Positions 17,701 through 26,238 of a stretch of 64,000 bases of DNA are shown here, piece by piece (within the stretch, counting starts at the first letter, position 1; every line of letters begins with the position of its first letter). The notes under the pieces were generated by a model, which was not told where the DNA came from, did not search any database, and saw only the letters and a program-made list of their open reading frames with translations. The position numbers were made by a program, and so were the translations under genes. The stretch lies in assembly GCA_017553445.1 (NCBI GenBank), contig JAFZMD010000037.1, positions 32,441 through 96,440 of the forward strand. The letters run 5' to 3'. Source of the stretch: Methanobrevibacter sp. GTDB lineage: Archaea; Methanobacteriota; Methanobacteria; Methanobacteriales; Methanobacteriaceae.

Positions 17701-20487
17701 ATTCGAAAATATTTTTCATTTCTTTTAATCGTGCTTTTATTCCTGAGCATGTCTTTGGTTTGCGCTGAGGATAATGCCACTGCATCTTTAGAAGAGGTTA
17801 ATATAGATGCAAAAGATATATCTATGCATTATAAAAACGGAGAGCGCCTGAGTGCCGAGTTATTGGACTTGAATGATACTCCATTGCCTGATTGCAATTT
17901 AACGTTTAATATCAATGATCAAAATTACACAAGAACTACTGGCAATGATGGAAAAGCTTCAATAGCCATTAATCTGATTCCAGGAACATATCTGGCCAAT
18001 ATTTATTTTTTAGGCAACAGTCAATTTTTGCCTTCAAACAAATCTGTTAACGTAACCGTATTGCCTACCATAGAGGGCAGTGACTTGGTCAAATATTATA
18101 AAAATAATTCACAGTATTATGCCACATTTTATGACGGTTCTGGGGAAGTATTGGACAATGAAAATGTAACATTCAATATCAATGGTGTCTTTTATACTCG
18201 CCAAACCAATCAAAATGGTGTTGCTAGGTTAAATATTAATTTGAACTCTGGAAATTACATACTGACTGCTTATAATCCTGTTGATGGATATTCATTTTCA
18301 AACAATATTAAAGTACTTCCAACAATTAACGGTACTAATCTAAAAAAGATTTATCGCGATAATCATCAATATTGGGTGACTCTTAGAGATTTTAAAGGAA
18401 ATCCAATATCATATGCTAGTGTTGAATTTAATGTGAATGGTGTTTTCTATACTCGTCAGGCCGACAAATATGGAAATGCCAGGCTCAATATTAATTTGGG
18501 TGATGGAAAATATATAATAAGTGCAAAAAATAAGCTTACTGGAGAGTTAGCTTCTAATAATATTGTAGTCAGTGCCAATTCAGATACTAAATTGACTACG
18601 AAAAATTATGTTTTCAAGTTGAGTGATGATGATACGATTGAAGCCAAATTAACCAATAAATTGAATTATGGGGTAAGTGGTGAAGTAATAGACTTAACTA
18701 TTGGAGATAAAAAATATTCCGCCACAACCGATGATGATGGTATAGCCAGTTTCTATTTGAATTTGGCTCAGGGCAATTATTCATTAAACTTCAATCATAA
18801 AGCCAATTCGATTTATGGTGCTTCATCAGCTAAATCTACTGTAGAAACTTATGATGGTGTTAAAGTAAATCTGAAGTGTTCTGATGAAGTAGTTATTAAG
18901 GATAGGGTTATTGGTGGCAACTATTATGAAGTCAAGCTTTATAATGAGAACAACAAAGCATTTTCAAATCAAACAGTTTATATGAAATTGGGTTCCAAAA
19001 TCTATTCTAATGTAACTGATGCTAATGGAGTAGCTAAATTTAAAATAGATGCGCCTGATGGAGTTTATAGTGCCAAAATATTTTATAATGGAACAGGATA
19101 TAAATTTAGCCAGAAGATTCAACAGATTACCTTGCTTGAAAGTAGTCAAACTACATTGTTCCCATTGACATCCAGTGTAACTGAAGGCTGTGGCGAAAAG
19201 TTATATGTTAGCTTATCTGCATCTTCCATTATATTATCCAAAAAAGATGTAATCTTTGAAATCAATGGAAGAAATTATACTAAAAAAACTAATGAGCAAG
19301 GTGTTGCCAACATAACTATCAACTTAAATCCGGGTACTTATGACATCAAGTACTATTATCTTGGAGACGGCACTTTTGACAGCTGCTTTAATTCATCAAA
19401 GTTAGTTGTAAAGCCGAGGATTCAAACAAAATTGGATGTTATTTCCGGTTCAACTTTCCATAAGAATTCGGGAATTACTTTTGATATTCAATTGGTGGGA
19501 GATAAGGTATTGGCAGGTAAAGAGATAACAGTTAAGATAGGTTCAAAATCATATAGTCAAATCACAGATTCAAACGGTGTTGTTCATTTGAATATTAATG
19601 ACATTGGTGAAGGGAATTATGTTGCAGAGTATTCATTTGCAGGAGATAAGGTTTATGGTCCTTCCAAAGGTGCTGTAACTTTATCAATTACTCCAGAAAT
19701 TCCATATGGTTATGGGTACTGGTTGTTATATTCAAATATGTATGATGTGGACTTAGCCAGTTTGGCTTCACAGGGAACAAGACACATTTTCTTGCATTGT
19801 TATGCCGTAACTGCATATGGTGAAGATGCCGTTTCTTCATGGGCAAGACAAGCAAATAATTATGGAATTAGGGTACATCTTTGGATGCAGATTGCTTACG
19901 ATGGCAGCTGGCACGGTATTGGAAATAAGGATGGATCATATAATTATGATCTTATTAACTCTAAAGTAAGTGAAGCCAGATATTATGCAAGCATTCCTGG
20001 CATAGGTGGAGTTCACTTTGACTATTTAAGATTTGGTGGAACAGCATATAAATTCCCTACCGCTGCTGAATCTATAAATTACTTTGTAAAAACTGCAGTT
20101 TCAGCAATAAAGTCAGTTAATCCTGATTGTTTGGTGTCTGCTGCTTTAATGCCTGAACCAGATAGAATGCTTTATTATGATGGTCAGGATTATGCAACCT
20201 TATCCAGATATCTGGATGCCGTTCTTCCTATGGTCTATAAGGGAAATTACCATCAGGACACTGCATGGATTCAAAGTATGACAAAATGGTTTGTAGATAA
20301 TTCCAATGGTGCAGAAGTCTGGACGGGCCTTCAGGCTTACAGGTCTGATGATGATGTTACAAGACTGTCTGTTTCCGAACTGAGTGGTGATGCACAGGCA
20401 GCTTTAAATGCTGGTGCCAGAGGTGTTGTAATGTTCAGGTGGGGTGTAACCAACTTCATCAATTTCAACAGTTTGAAAGTGCACTAA
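17701..20487 (+). CDS. Ig-repeat adhesin-like protein with glycosidase-like C-terminal domain
   Basis: 928 residues when read from ATT 17701, seven bases after GGAGG. The signal peptide is RKYFSFLLIVLLFLSMSLVCA. The next ordinary start is GTG 17731, which leaves the ribosome-binding site 37 bases away and cuts the signal. Residues about 25-660 hold roughly seven Ig-like repeats (FNINGVFYTRQT, ARLNINL). From about 665 to 928 is a TIM-barrel domain with YGYWLLYSNM, RVHLWMQIAY, GGVHFDYLRFGG (Asp774), VSAALMPEP, and a closing RGVVMFRWG. This pattern resembles the GHL10/DUF187 or DUF4015 group of putative glycosidases. It may cut cell-wall or host glycans, but no substrate can be read from sequence. 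No anchor is visible. Confidence 0.85.
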   Translation: MRKYFSFLLIVLLFLSMSLVCAEDNATASLEEVNIDAKDISMHYKNGERLSAELLDLNDTPLPDCNLTFNINDQNYTRTTGNDGKASIAINLIPGTYLANIYFLGNSQFLPSNKSVNVTVLPTIEGSDLVKYYKNNSQYYATFYDGSGEVLDNENVTFNINGVFYTRQTNQNGVARLNINLNSGNYILTAYNPVDGYSFSNNIKVLPTINGTNLKKIYRDNHQYWVTLRDFKGNPISYASVEFNVNGVFYTRQADKYGNARLNINLGDGKYIISAKNKLTGELASNNIVVSANSDTKLTTKNYVFKLSDDDTIEAKLTNKLNYGVSGEVIDLTIGDKKYSATTDDDGIASFYLNLAQGNYSLNFNHKANSIYGASSAKSTVETYDGVKVNLKCSDEVVIKDRVIGGNYYEVKLYNENNKAFSNQTVYMKLGSKIYSNVTDANGVAKFKIDAPDGVYSAKIFYNGTGYKFSQKIQQITLLESSQTTLFPLTSSVTEGCGEKLYVSLSASSIILSKKDVIFEINGRNYTKKTNEQGVANITINLNPGTYDIKYYYLGDGTFDSCFNSSKLVVKPRIQTKLDVISGSTFHKNSGITFDIQLVGDKVLAGKEITVKIGSKSYSQITDSNGVVHLNINDIGEGNYVAEYSFAGDKVYGPSKGAVTLSITPEIPYGYGYWLLYSNMYDVDLASLASQGTRHIFLHCYAVTAYGEDAVSSWARQANNYGIRVHLWMQIAYDGSWHGIGNKDGSYNYDLINSKVSEARYYASIPGIGGVHFDYLRFGGTAYKFPTAAESINYFVKTAVSAIKSVNPDCLVSAALMPEPDRMLYYDGQDYATLSRYLDAVLPMVYKGNYHQDTAWIQSMTKWFVDNSNGAEVWTGLQAYRSDDDVTRLSVSELSGDAQAALNAGARGVVMFRWGVTNFINFNSLKVH

Positions 20488-20723
20488 TCTAGATGAACTA
20501 ATTTAAATTTTGTATTTTAAAATTAGTTATTGATTTAACTAATTTTTATTTTTATTATTTTTATATTTTCAATAAGTTTTACCATAATTATTGGGGCTAT
20601 TTTTCATTTAATTCATTTTATTTTGGGCATGGTTTTGAAAATTAAATTTCTTTTAAATACTATAAAAAATATAAATAAGTTATAATTAAACTCTTTTAAA
20701 AAAACTAAAAGGTTGGGTTAATT

Positions 20724-22346
20724 TTGTTTGAATCATTAAAAAAGAAATTGTCACGTACAAGTGATAAATTGGAAGAGGAAATCATCGAAGAAGCAAAAGA
20801 GGAAGACAACCTTCAGGAAGAAGAAGGTAAAAAACGTTCATTTTTCTCATTTGGCCGTAAAAAAAATAAAGATGAGTCTAACTTAATAGAATCTGGCGAA
20901 GATGAGGTTGAAGAGGAGCCTAAGGAGGAGAAGAAGTCTCGTTTTTGGTCCAGGTCTAAAAGTTCTGATGAAGAGGAATCTGTTGATGATGTTGAAGAGG
21001 AAACTCCTGTAGATGATAAAGTTTCTGAAGAGGAACCTATAGAAGAGGAATCTGTTGATGATGTTGAAGAGGAAATTCCTGTAGAGGATGAGGTTGTAGA
21101 AGAGCCTAAGGAGGAGAAGAAGTCTCGTTTTTGGTCCAGGTCTAAAAGTTCTGATGAGGATGAATCTGTTGATGATGAGGTTGAAGAGGAGCCTAAGGAG
21201 GAGAAGAAGTCTCGTTTTTGGTCCAGGTCTAAAAGTTCTGATGAAGAGGAATTTGAGGATGATGAGGTTGAAGAGGAGCCTAAGGAGGAGAAGAAGTCTC
21301 GTTTTTGGTCCAGGTCTAAAAGTTCTGATGAAGAGGAATTTGAGGATGAAGTTTCCGAAGATGAAAGCGAGGAAGAAAGTGAAGAAAAATCTCACTTCTG
21401 GTCTAGAAACAAAAACAAAGATGAAGATGATTCTCCTGAAGGAAAAGGCGGATTGTTTTCATTTGTTCGTGAAAAAACAATCTCCGAAAAGCATGTAGAA
21501 GACACATTATGGGAACTTGAAATGGGTCTTTTAGAAGGGGATGTGGCAATGGAAGTGGCCACTGCGGTTGTTGATTCTGTAAAAGATGATCTTGTCGGTC
21601 GTAAAATCAAAAGAAGCAGCGACATTACGGAATACACATATAATGCTTTAAGAAATGCAGTTGCAGAAATCATTGATATCCCGGGCAAATCAATGACTGA
21701 AATGATTGAAGAGAAAAAGGCTCGGGGAGAACCGTTGGTAGTGATGTTTGTCGGTATAAACGGGACTGGAAAAACAACAACCATAGGTAAACTGGCCAAT
21801 TATTACTTGAAAAAAGGTTATACTCCAGTCATTGCGGCTTCAGATACCTTCCGTGCAGGAGCTATTGAACAGGTTACTCATCATGCAGACAATGTTGGAG
21901 TTAAAATCATAAAGCACCAAAAAGGATCAGATCCTGCAGCTGTTGCTTATGATGCAGTTGAACATGCTAAGGCTCAAGGAAAAGAATTGGTCTTAATCGA
22001 TACTGCTGGAAGAATGCAAACCAATACAAATCTTATGGATGAAATGAAAAAAATCAAAAGGGTTTCAAATCCTGATTTAGTCATTTTCGTTGGAGATGCG
22101 CTTACCGGAAACGATGCAACTCAGCAAGCAGTTAAATTTAATGAAGCTATTGATATTGATGGTGTAATATTGACTAAAGCAGATGCAGACAGTAAGGGCG
22201 GAGCATCCCTATCAATCGGTTATGTAATTAAAAAACCAATCATGTTTTTAGGTGTTGGTCAAGGTTACGATGATATTAAAGAATATGACGCTGAATGGAT
22301 GTTGAATCAGTTGTTCAGTGAGGACGAAGCTACAATCGAGGAATGA
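20724..22346 (+). CDS. ftsY: Signal recognition particle receptor FtsY
   Basis: 540 residues. The C-terminal NG domain (about 245-535) has GINGTGKTTT (from about 344), the SRP-GTPase insertion (AASDTFRAGAIEQ), DTAGRMQTN, and TKADADSKGG. FtsY docks the SRP54-ribosome complex at the membrane. The long N-terminal acidic A region (1-240) holds repeats of EEPKEEKKSRFWSRSKSSDE. Such an acidic and basic tail is likely for membrane docking. The start is TTG with GGTTGGG upstream. It overlaps the CapA-like gene at its stop. The conserved position next to pfdA is interrupted by two adhesin genes. Confidence 0.96.
   Translation: MFESLKKKLSRTSDKLEEEIIEEAKEEDNLQEEEGKKRSFFSFGRKKNKDESNLIESGEDEVEEEPKEEKKSRFWSRSKSSDEEESVDDVEEETPVDDKVSEEEPIEEESVDDVEEEIPVEDEVVEEPKEEKKSRFWSRSKSSDEDESVDDEVEEEPKEEKKSRFWSRSKSSDEEEFEDDEVEEEPKEEKKSRFWSRSKSSDEEEFEDEVSEDESEEESEEKSHFWSRNKNKDEDDSPEGKGGLFSFVREKTISEKHVEDTLWELEMGLLEGDVAMEVATAVVDSVKDDLVGRKIKRSSDITEYTYNALRNAVAEIIDIPGKSMTEMIEEKKARGEPLVVMFVGINGTGKTTTIGKLANYYLKKGYTPVIAASDTFRAGAIEQVTHHADNVGVKIIKHQKGSDPAAVAYDAVEHAKAQGKELVLIDTAGRMQTNTNLMDEMKKIKRVSNPDLVIFVGDALTGNDATQQAVKFNEAIDIDGVILTKADADSKGGASLSIGYVIKKPIMFLGVGQGYDDIKEYDAEWMLNQLFSEDEATIEE
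20902..21350 (+). repeat. In-frame acidic repeats in ftsY
   Basis: Four copies of a unit encoding EEPKEEKKSRFWSRSKSSDE. The GCCTAAG anchor of each copy lies near 20918, 21104, 21191 and 21278. The last three are spaced exactly 87 bases (29 codons) and are almost identical at the DNA level, which points to recent tandem duplication. The first is spaced 186 bases from the second by a diverged stretch with EEETPVDD-like repeats. The reading frame is kept throughout. Copy number probably varies between strains. Confidence 0.9.
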
Positions 22347-22348
22347 TT

Positions 22349-23431
22349 ATGAATTTTAGAATGTTTTCATTTATTCTTGTAGTTGTTTTGGCTGTTTTGA
22401 TGTTAATAGCAACGACTGCAACGATTTTTACAGATGGTAATGGACCAAGTTTGGCTCAAGCAAAAGACGATGTTTCAATAGCTGTCACTGGTGATGTCAT
22501 GTTTGCACGTAACATGGAAGGTGTCTTAAGTTTGGGTTCCTCTCCATTTGCAGGTGTTTCAAATGTAACTTCAAATGTTGATTTACTAATAATTAACTTT
22601 GAAAATGCAGCTACAAACTCTGAAAGTGCGGTTAAAGGAGATGTTCCTCTAAAATGTAGTCCGCAATATGTGCCTCTTGCAAAGGCAAATAACAATACTA
22701 TTGCAACCCTTGCAAATAACCATGTATGTGACTATGGATTTACTGGAATGCGCGATACTATTAAATACCTTAACGATGCAGGCATTGTTCCAATGGGTGC
22801 CGGTGAAAATGAAAGTGACGCTCACAAGGCAGTTACTCAAAATATCAACAATAGGGACATAACGGTATTGAATTATATGGATTCAAACAATTTTGCAGAA
22901 TATGACTACCAGTCACTGCCTTATGCTAATGCTTCATCTCCAGGATATTCCGCATATAATTCTGCTGATGCAAAAAAACAAATTGAAGAAGCTCGTGGCA
23001 ATGGTTCTGATTTTATTATGGTTTCAATGCATTTTGGAAATGAATATTCAATGTCCCCTAATACTGATCAGGAAAAAATAGCCCACGAATTAATTGATTA
23101 TGGTGCGGATATTGTTGTGGGAGCACATCCTCATGTGCCTCAGGGAGTTGAAATGTATAAAGGAAAACCAATCTGTTACAGTTTAGGTAACTTCATGTTC
23201 GATTTGGGAACTGAATCTACTTTAAATGATTATATGATTAAAATAGATCTGGTTAATGATACTGGTGTGTTAACTCTCTATCCGGTTAATATTAATGGGT
23301 ATTTGCCATACTTCATGAGTCCTGAAGACGGTAAAACATTTTTACAGAATCTGTCTCCTCAATGTAAGCAATTAAACATTACTGATGATGGAACAGGAAA
23401 ATTAACTTTCAATTTAACAGAGGATAAATAA
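22349..23431 (+). CDS. CapA-like poly-gamma-glutamate synthesis/metallophosphatase protein
   Basis: 360 residues. An N-terminal membrane helix (FSFILVVVLAVLMLIATTA) anchors an extracellular domain. The CapA-type metallophosphatase marks are VTGDVMFAR, INFENAAT, ATLANNHVCDYG, VSMHFGNEY and GAHPHVPQG. CapA in bacteria is part of poly-gamma-glutamate capsule synthesis or export; here the product is unknown. It may relate to the Glu-rich pseudomurein wall. It starts at ATG 22349, eight bases after GAGG in the end of ftsY, or at ATG 22343, which overlaps the ftsY stop. Confidence 0.85.
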   Translation: MNFRMFSFILVVVLAVLMLIATTATIFTDGNGPSLAQAKDDVSIAVTGDVMFARNMEGVLSLGSSPFAGVSNVTSNVDLLIINFENAATNSESAVKGDVPLKCSPQYVPLAKANNNTIATLANNHVCDYGFTGMRDTIKYLNDAGIVPMGAGENESDAHKAVTQNINNRDITVLNYMDSNNFAEYDYQSLPYANASSPGYSAYNSADAKKQIEEARGNGSDFIMVSMHFGNEYSMSPNTDQEKIAHELIDYGADIVVGAHPHVPQGVEMYKGKPICYSLGNFMFDLGTESTLNDYMIKIDLVNDTGVLTLYPVNINGYLPYFMSPEDGKTFLQNLSPQCKQLNITDDGTGKLTFNLTEDK

Positions 23432-23440
23432 TCCTTTGTT

Positions 23441-24130
23441 TTAAATTTTTAAACTTCCGATATAGGCATATCCTTTTATATCGGATTTATTTTTAAATTC
23501 AAATTGGAATGTATCTTTGTTTGAAACATACAAATGTGCAAGAGCTATTCCAATGTCAATATCATTCCATTTGCCAACTATTTTTCTTTTTACAATATTG
23601 TGCTTTACTTTAAAGACATCATATCCTTCTTCTGTATGTTTAAAGTACCATGGCTGTAAGTTAATTGCTGATGGGGCTAGCTGTGCTGCTTTTAGCTTTT
23701 CATCTTCTGCATCAGATATTTTGGATAGGCTTTTTCTTTTGAATCCACTAATATCTCTTTTCAGGTCATTTGATTTTCCAAAGGATATTAAAATTACAAA
23801 TTCCGGATTTTTCTTTTTAACGGAACCCATTCCAACCCAACAACTTCCAATATTTAGGCTTTGCATGTAAAGTGAAAGCTGCTGGAAGATGAATCCAACA
23901 TTAAGTCCATAGTTTTCCTTTTTCTCAGAGTAGATTGCAAGATAATATGGTGCGCTCCACATTGTCTTTATAGACACTTCATCTTTAGTTAAGACTTTAT
24001 AGGAATAGCAGATTTCTGAAATCAATGGCTTAACGTTTGACATAAATTCATGAATTGGAGTCATATCAATTTCATCATCCAAATACTTTCTGCAGGATTT
24101 TCTTTTGTATATTTGGCTTGCCAGATCCAT
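23441..24130 (-). CDS. Nitroreductase-family protein
   Basis: 229 residues with the nitroreductase pattern: the start region SQIYKRKSCRKYLDDEI, the FMN-binding GFIFQQLSLYMQSLNIGSCWVG, and the tail AQLAPSAINLQPWYF. The second half repeats a QPW-type substrate segment, as in the TM1586-like group. These enzymes use FMN to reduce nitro or quinone substrates with NAD(P)H. It shares a transcript with the upstream 126-aa gene, one base apart. It converges with the CapA-like gene. Confidence 0.85.
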   Translation of the reverse strand: MDLASQIYKRKSCRKYLDDEIDMTPIHEFMSNVKPLISEICYSYKVLTKDEVSIKTMWSAPYYLAIYSEKKENYGLNVGFIFQQLSLYMQSLNIGSCWVGMGSVKKKNPEFVILISFGKSNDLKRDISGFKRKSLSKISDAEDEKLKAAQLAPSAINLQPWYFKHTEEGYDVFKVKHNIVKRKIVGKWNDIDIGIALAHLYVSNKDTFQFEFKNKSDIKGYAYIGSLKI

Positions 24131-24131
24131 T

Positions 24132-24512
24132 TTACCATTTCCTTTTCGCTATTGCTTTGAGGCGTTTTTTCTCAATATCCTTTCGTTTATCTGATTGATA
24201 TTTCTTCTTTTGGCGATTGGTTGCAGTTTGAAAATTGGGCATTATTGTAACTAAATCAATCGTGTTTTCATGACATGCAAAGATTAATTTCAATTCTTTA
24301 TAATCCTTATTTGCCGGAGCTTCATATATTACTTCATATTCGTTGTTTCCATTTTTTTCATATCTCAATGGCTCTTCATACATTACACAATCAACAATGT
24401 AGTCTCTTTTAATTCCATTATCTGATAATCTTTGGTTAAAGTGGGTATTTTCAAAGCACCAGTCAATACTTTCGGTATCTCCAAGAATAAATTTGTCAAA
24501 AACTTTCATCAC
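24132..24512 (-). CDS. DUF4258-like small protein
   Basis: 126 residues. The middle part THFNQRLSDNGIKRDYIVD, then EPLRYEKNGNNEYEVIYEAP and DLVTIMPNF, follows the pattern of DUF4258, a RelE/BrnT-like beta-sheet fold. The Lys/Arg-rich C-terminus (NRQKKKYQSDKRKDIEKKR) could bind nucleic acid. No antitoxin-like partner is visible next to it. The transcript seems to be leaderless, with TATA-like CATTTATAAAAT just upstream. Starts at GTG 24512 or ATG 24509 are both possible. The family call is from memory of its pattern only. Confidence 0.6.
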   Translation of the reverse strand: MMKVFDKFILGDTESIDWCFENTHFNQRLSDNGIKRDYIVDCVMYEEPLRYEKNGNNEYEVIYEAPANKDYKELKLIFACHENTIDLVTIMPNFQTATNRQKKKYQSDKRKDIEKKRLKAIAKRKW

Positions 24513-24729
24513 TATTAACTTATATTCCGGATTTTATAAATGTATTGTTTTTCCCTCTGCCATTATAATAGTAATATTACTTTATTTTATCATATAAAAA
24601 AGTAATATTCTTTAAAAATTGTAGTAAATCAATTTAAATGGTTTTTATTATATATTATATATGTGTTGCATATTATTATTAAAGTTATCTAGTTTAATTA
24701 TTTAAGTGTAAAAATTTAAACATTAATAT

Positions 24730-26181
24730 ATGAGTGAAAAAGCACAATGGGATTCATCTTTATCATTTATTTTCGCAATGATTGGGGCTGCCGTAGGTTT
24801 AGGCAACATTTGGCGTTTCAGTTATGTGCTTTATTCTAATGGAGGAGGATCATTTTTCATCCCATACTTCATTGCAATTGCTATAATGGGTATTCCATTT
24901 TTAATATTGGAGTATGGTGTTGGATTTAGTTTTAAAGACTCATTTTCCAATATTTTAAAGAAAGTTAATCCCAAATTTGAGATTATTGCATGGATTTTAG
25001 TATCCTTTGTTTTTGTAGTGGTTATTTATTATATGGTTATTTTGAGCTGGGATTTGGTATATCTGTTGTCTAGCTTTACTTTTGGATGGGGAACAGATAC
25101 GGTACATTATTTCACCCATGTTGTTGGTGGAAGCTCTAATTTAGATACAGCAGGATTTTTACTCATTCCAACAACTGTTGGTGTAGTTATATTATGGGTA
25201 ATACTGTGGTTTATTTCCCATAAGGATGTTGATAAGGGAATCGGTAAGTTTTCAAAGGTTTTAATCCCTGCATTATTTGTTATAATGGGATTTATTGTAA
25301 TTTATGCTTTAACATTGCCTGGTGCAGAAATTGGAATTAATACTCTATTGACTCCAGACTGGTCTAAATTATTGGATGTAAATATTTGGCTTGCAGCATT
25401 TGCTCAAATTATTTTCTCATTGAGTATGGGGCAGGCGATTGCAGTTACTTATGCAAGTTATCTGCCTGAAAACTCACGTTTAACGGATAATGTATTAATA
25501 GTTGTAGCATCAAATTCTTTATTTGAAATATTTACAGCATTTGGTGTATTCTCTATTTTGGGGTTCATGTCAAAGAGTGTAGGAACTCCAATGATTGAGT
25601 TAATTACTGAAGGAACCGGTTTGATTTTTATTGTTTTTCCTATGATATTTAATATAATGGGACCTATTGGAAGAATCATTGCTCCATTGTTATTCTTAGC
25701 TATTCTGTTTGCGGGAGTTACTTCTGCTTTGGGATTTTTCGAACCGATGTTAAATTCATTTTCGGCTAAGTTAAATATGTCCCGTAAAAAGGCAGCAACA
25801 ATACTGTCAGTTGTTGGATGCATATTTTCATTGATGTTAACAACAGGAATCAGCAGCTATCTGGTTGGTATTATCGATTCATTTGTTAATGAGTTTGGAA
25901 TATTGCTTTTGATAGGAGTTCAGTGTATTATTTTTGCATGGTTCTATGGTCTTGATCATTTTGTACCTATCTTAAATGAACATGGACTTTTAAAAGTAGG
26001 AAAAATATGGAAAACTATTATTAAATACATATTGCCAATATTTTTAATTTTAATTTGGGTAATTGGTATTTTACAGTTATTTGGAAATGCACAAATGTTT
26101 GAATTAATGGTTGATTCCATAATTATAGTTGGTGTTATTGTAGTTAGTTTTGTTTTAACTAGAACTAAATCAACTAAATAA
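24730..26181 (+). CDS. Sodium-dependent transporter, NSS/SNF family
   Basis: 483 residues, about 11-12 membrane helices. The first helix carries the NSS signature GAAVGLGNIWRFSYV, where the unwound helix binds sodium and substrate. The next motifs are GGGSFFIPYF and FAQIIFSLSMGQAIAVTYASYLP. Such transporters import amino acids or related amines with sodium. Substrate cannot be read. The ATG follows a TATA-like AT-rich run with no ribosome-binding site, so a short or absent leader is likely. It converges with dnaJ. Confidence 0.93.
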   Translation: MSEKAQWDSSLSFIFAMIGAAVGLGNIWRFSYVLYSNGGGSFFIPYFIAIAIMGIPFLILEYGVGFSFKDSFSNILKKVNPKFEIIAWILVSFVFVVVIYYMVILSWDLVYLLSSFTFGWGTDTVHYFTHVVGGSSNLDTAGFLLIPTTVGVVILWVILWFISHKDVDKGIGKFSKVLIPALFVIMGFIVIYALTLPGAEIGINTLLTPDWSKLLDVNIWLAAFAQIIFSLSMGQAIAVTYASYLPENSRLTDNVLIVVASNSLFEIFTAFGVFSILGFMSKSVGTPMIELITEGTGLIFIVFPMIFNIMGPIGRIIAPLLFLAILFAGVTSALGFFEPMLNSFSAKLNMSRKKAATILSVVGCIFSLMLTTGISSYLVGIIDSFVNEFGILLLIGVQCIIFAWFYGLDHFVPILNEHGLLKVGKIWKTIIKYILPIFLILIWVIGILQLFGNAQMFELMVDSIIIVGVIVVSFVLTRTKSTK

Positions 26182-26212
26182 TATATAATTTAAATAGTAA
26201 AAAGAGTGGGAT

Positions 26213-26238
26213 AATTAGCCATGTAATAATGGCTAATT
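26213..26238. terminator. Convergent hairpin between NSS gene and dnaJ
   Basis: Perfect 10-base arms AATTAGCCAT (26213-26222) and ATGGCTAATT (26229-26238) with a six-base loop. It overlaps the dnaJ stop codon and lies between the two converging genes. On the minus strand a short T-run follows after about ten bases. Confidence 0.6.

Noticed and set aside
20902..21350. CRISPR-like array
   Set aside because: The repeats are in-frame coding repeats of 87 bases with no unique spacers. No cas genes are in the window.
20883..21395. Long antisense frame (170 codons, Phe/Arg/Leu-rich) opposite ftsY repeats
   Set aside because: It is the mirror of the acidic repeats of ftsY, has no ribosome-binding site, and its composition is a by-product of GAA/GAG codons on the other strand.
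23456..23485. Hairpin TCCGATATA/TATATCGGA near the capA-nitroreductase junction
   Set aside because: It lies inside the coding end of the nitroreductase gene, and no T-run follows it on the minus strand in the usual place, so I could not call it a terminator.
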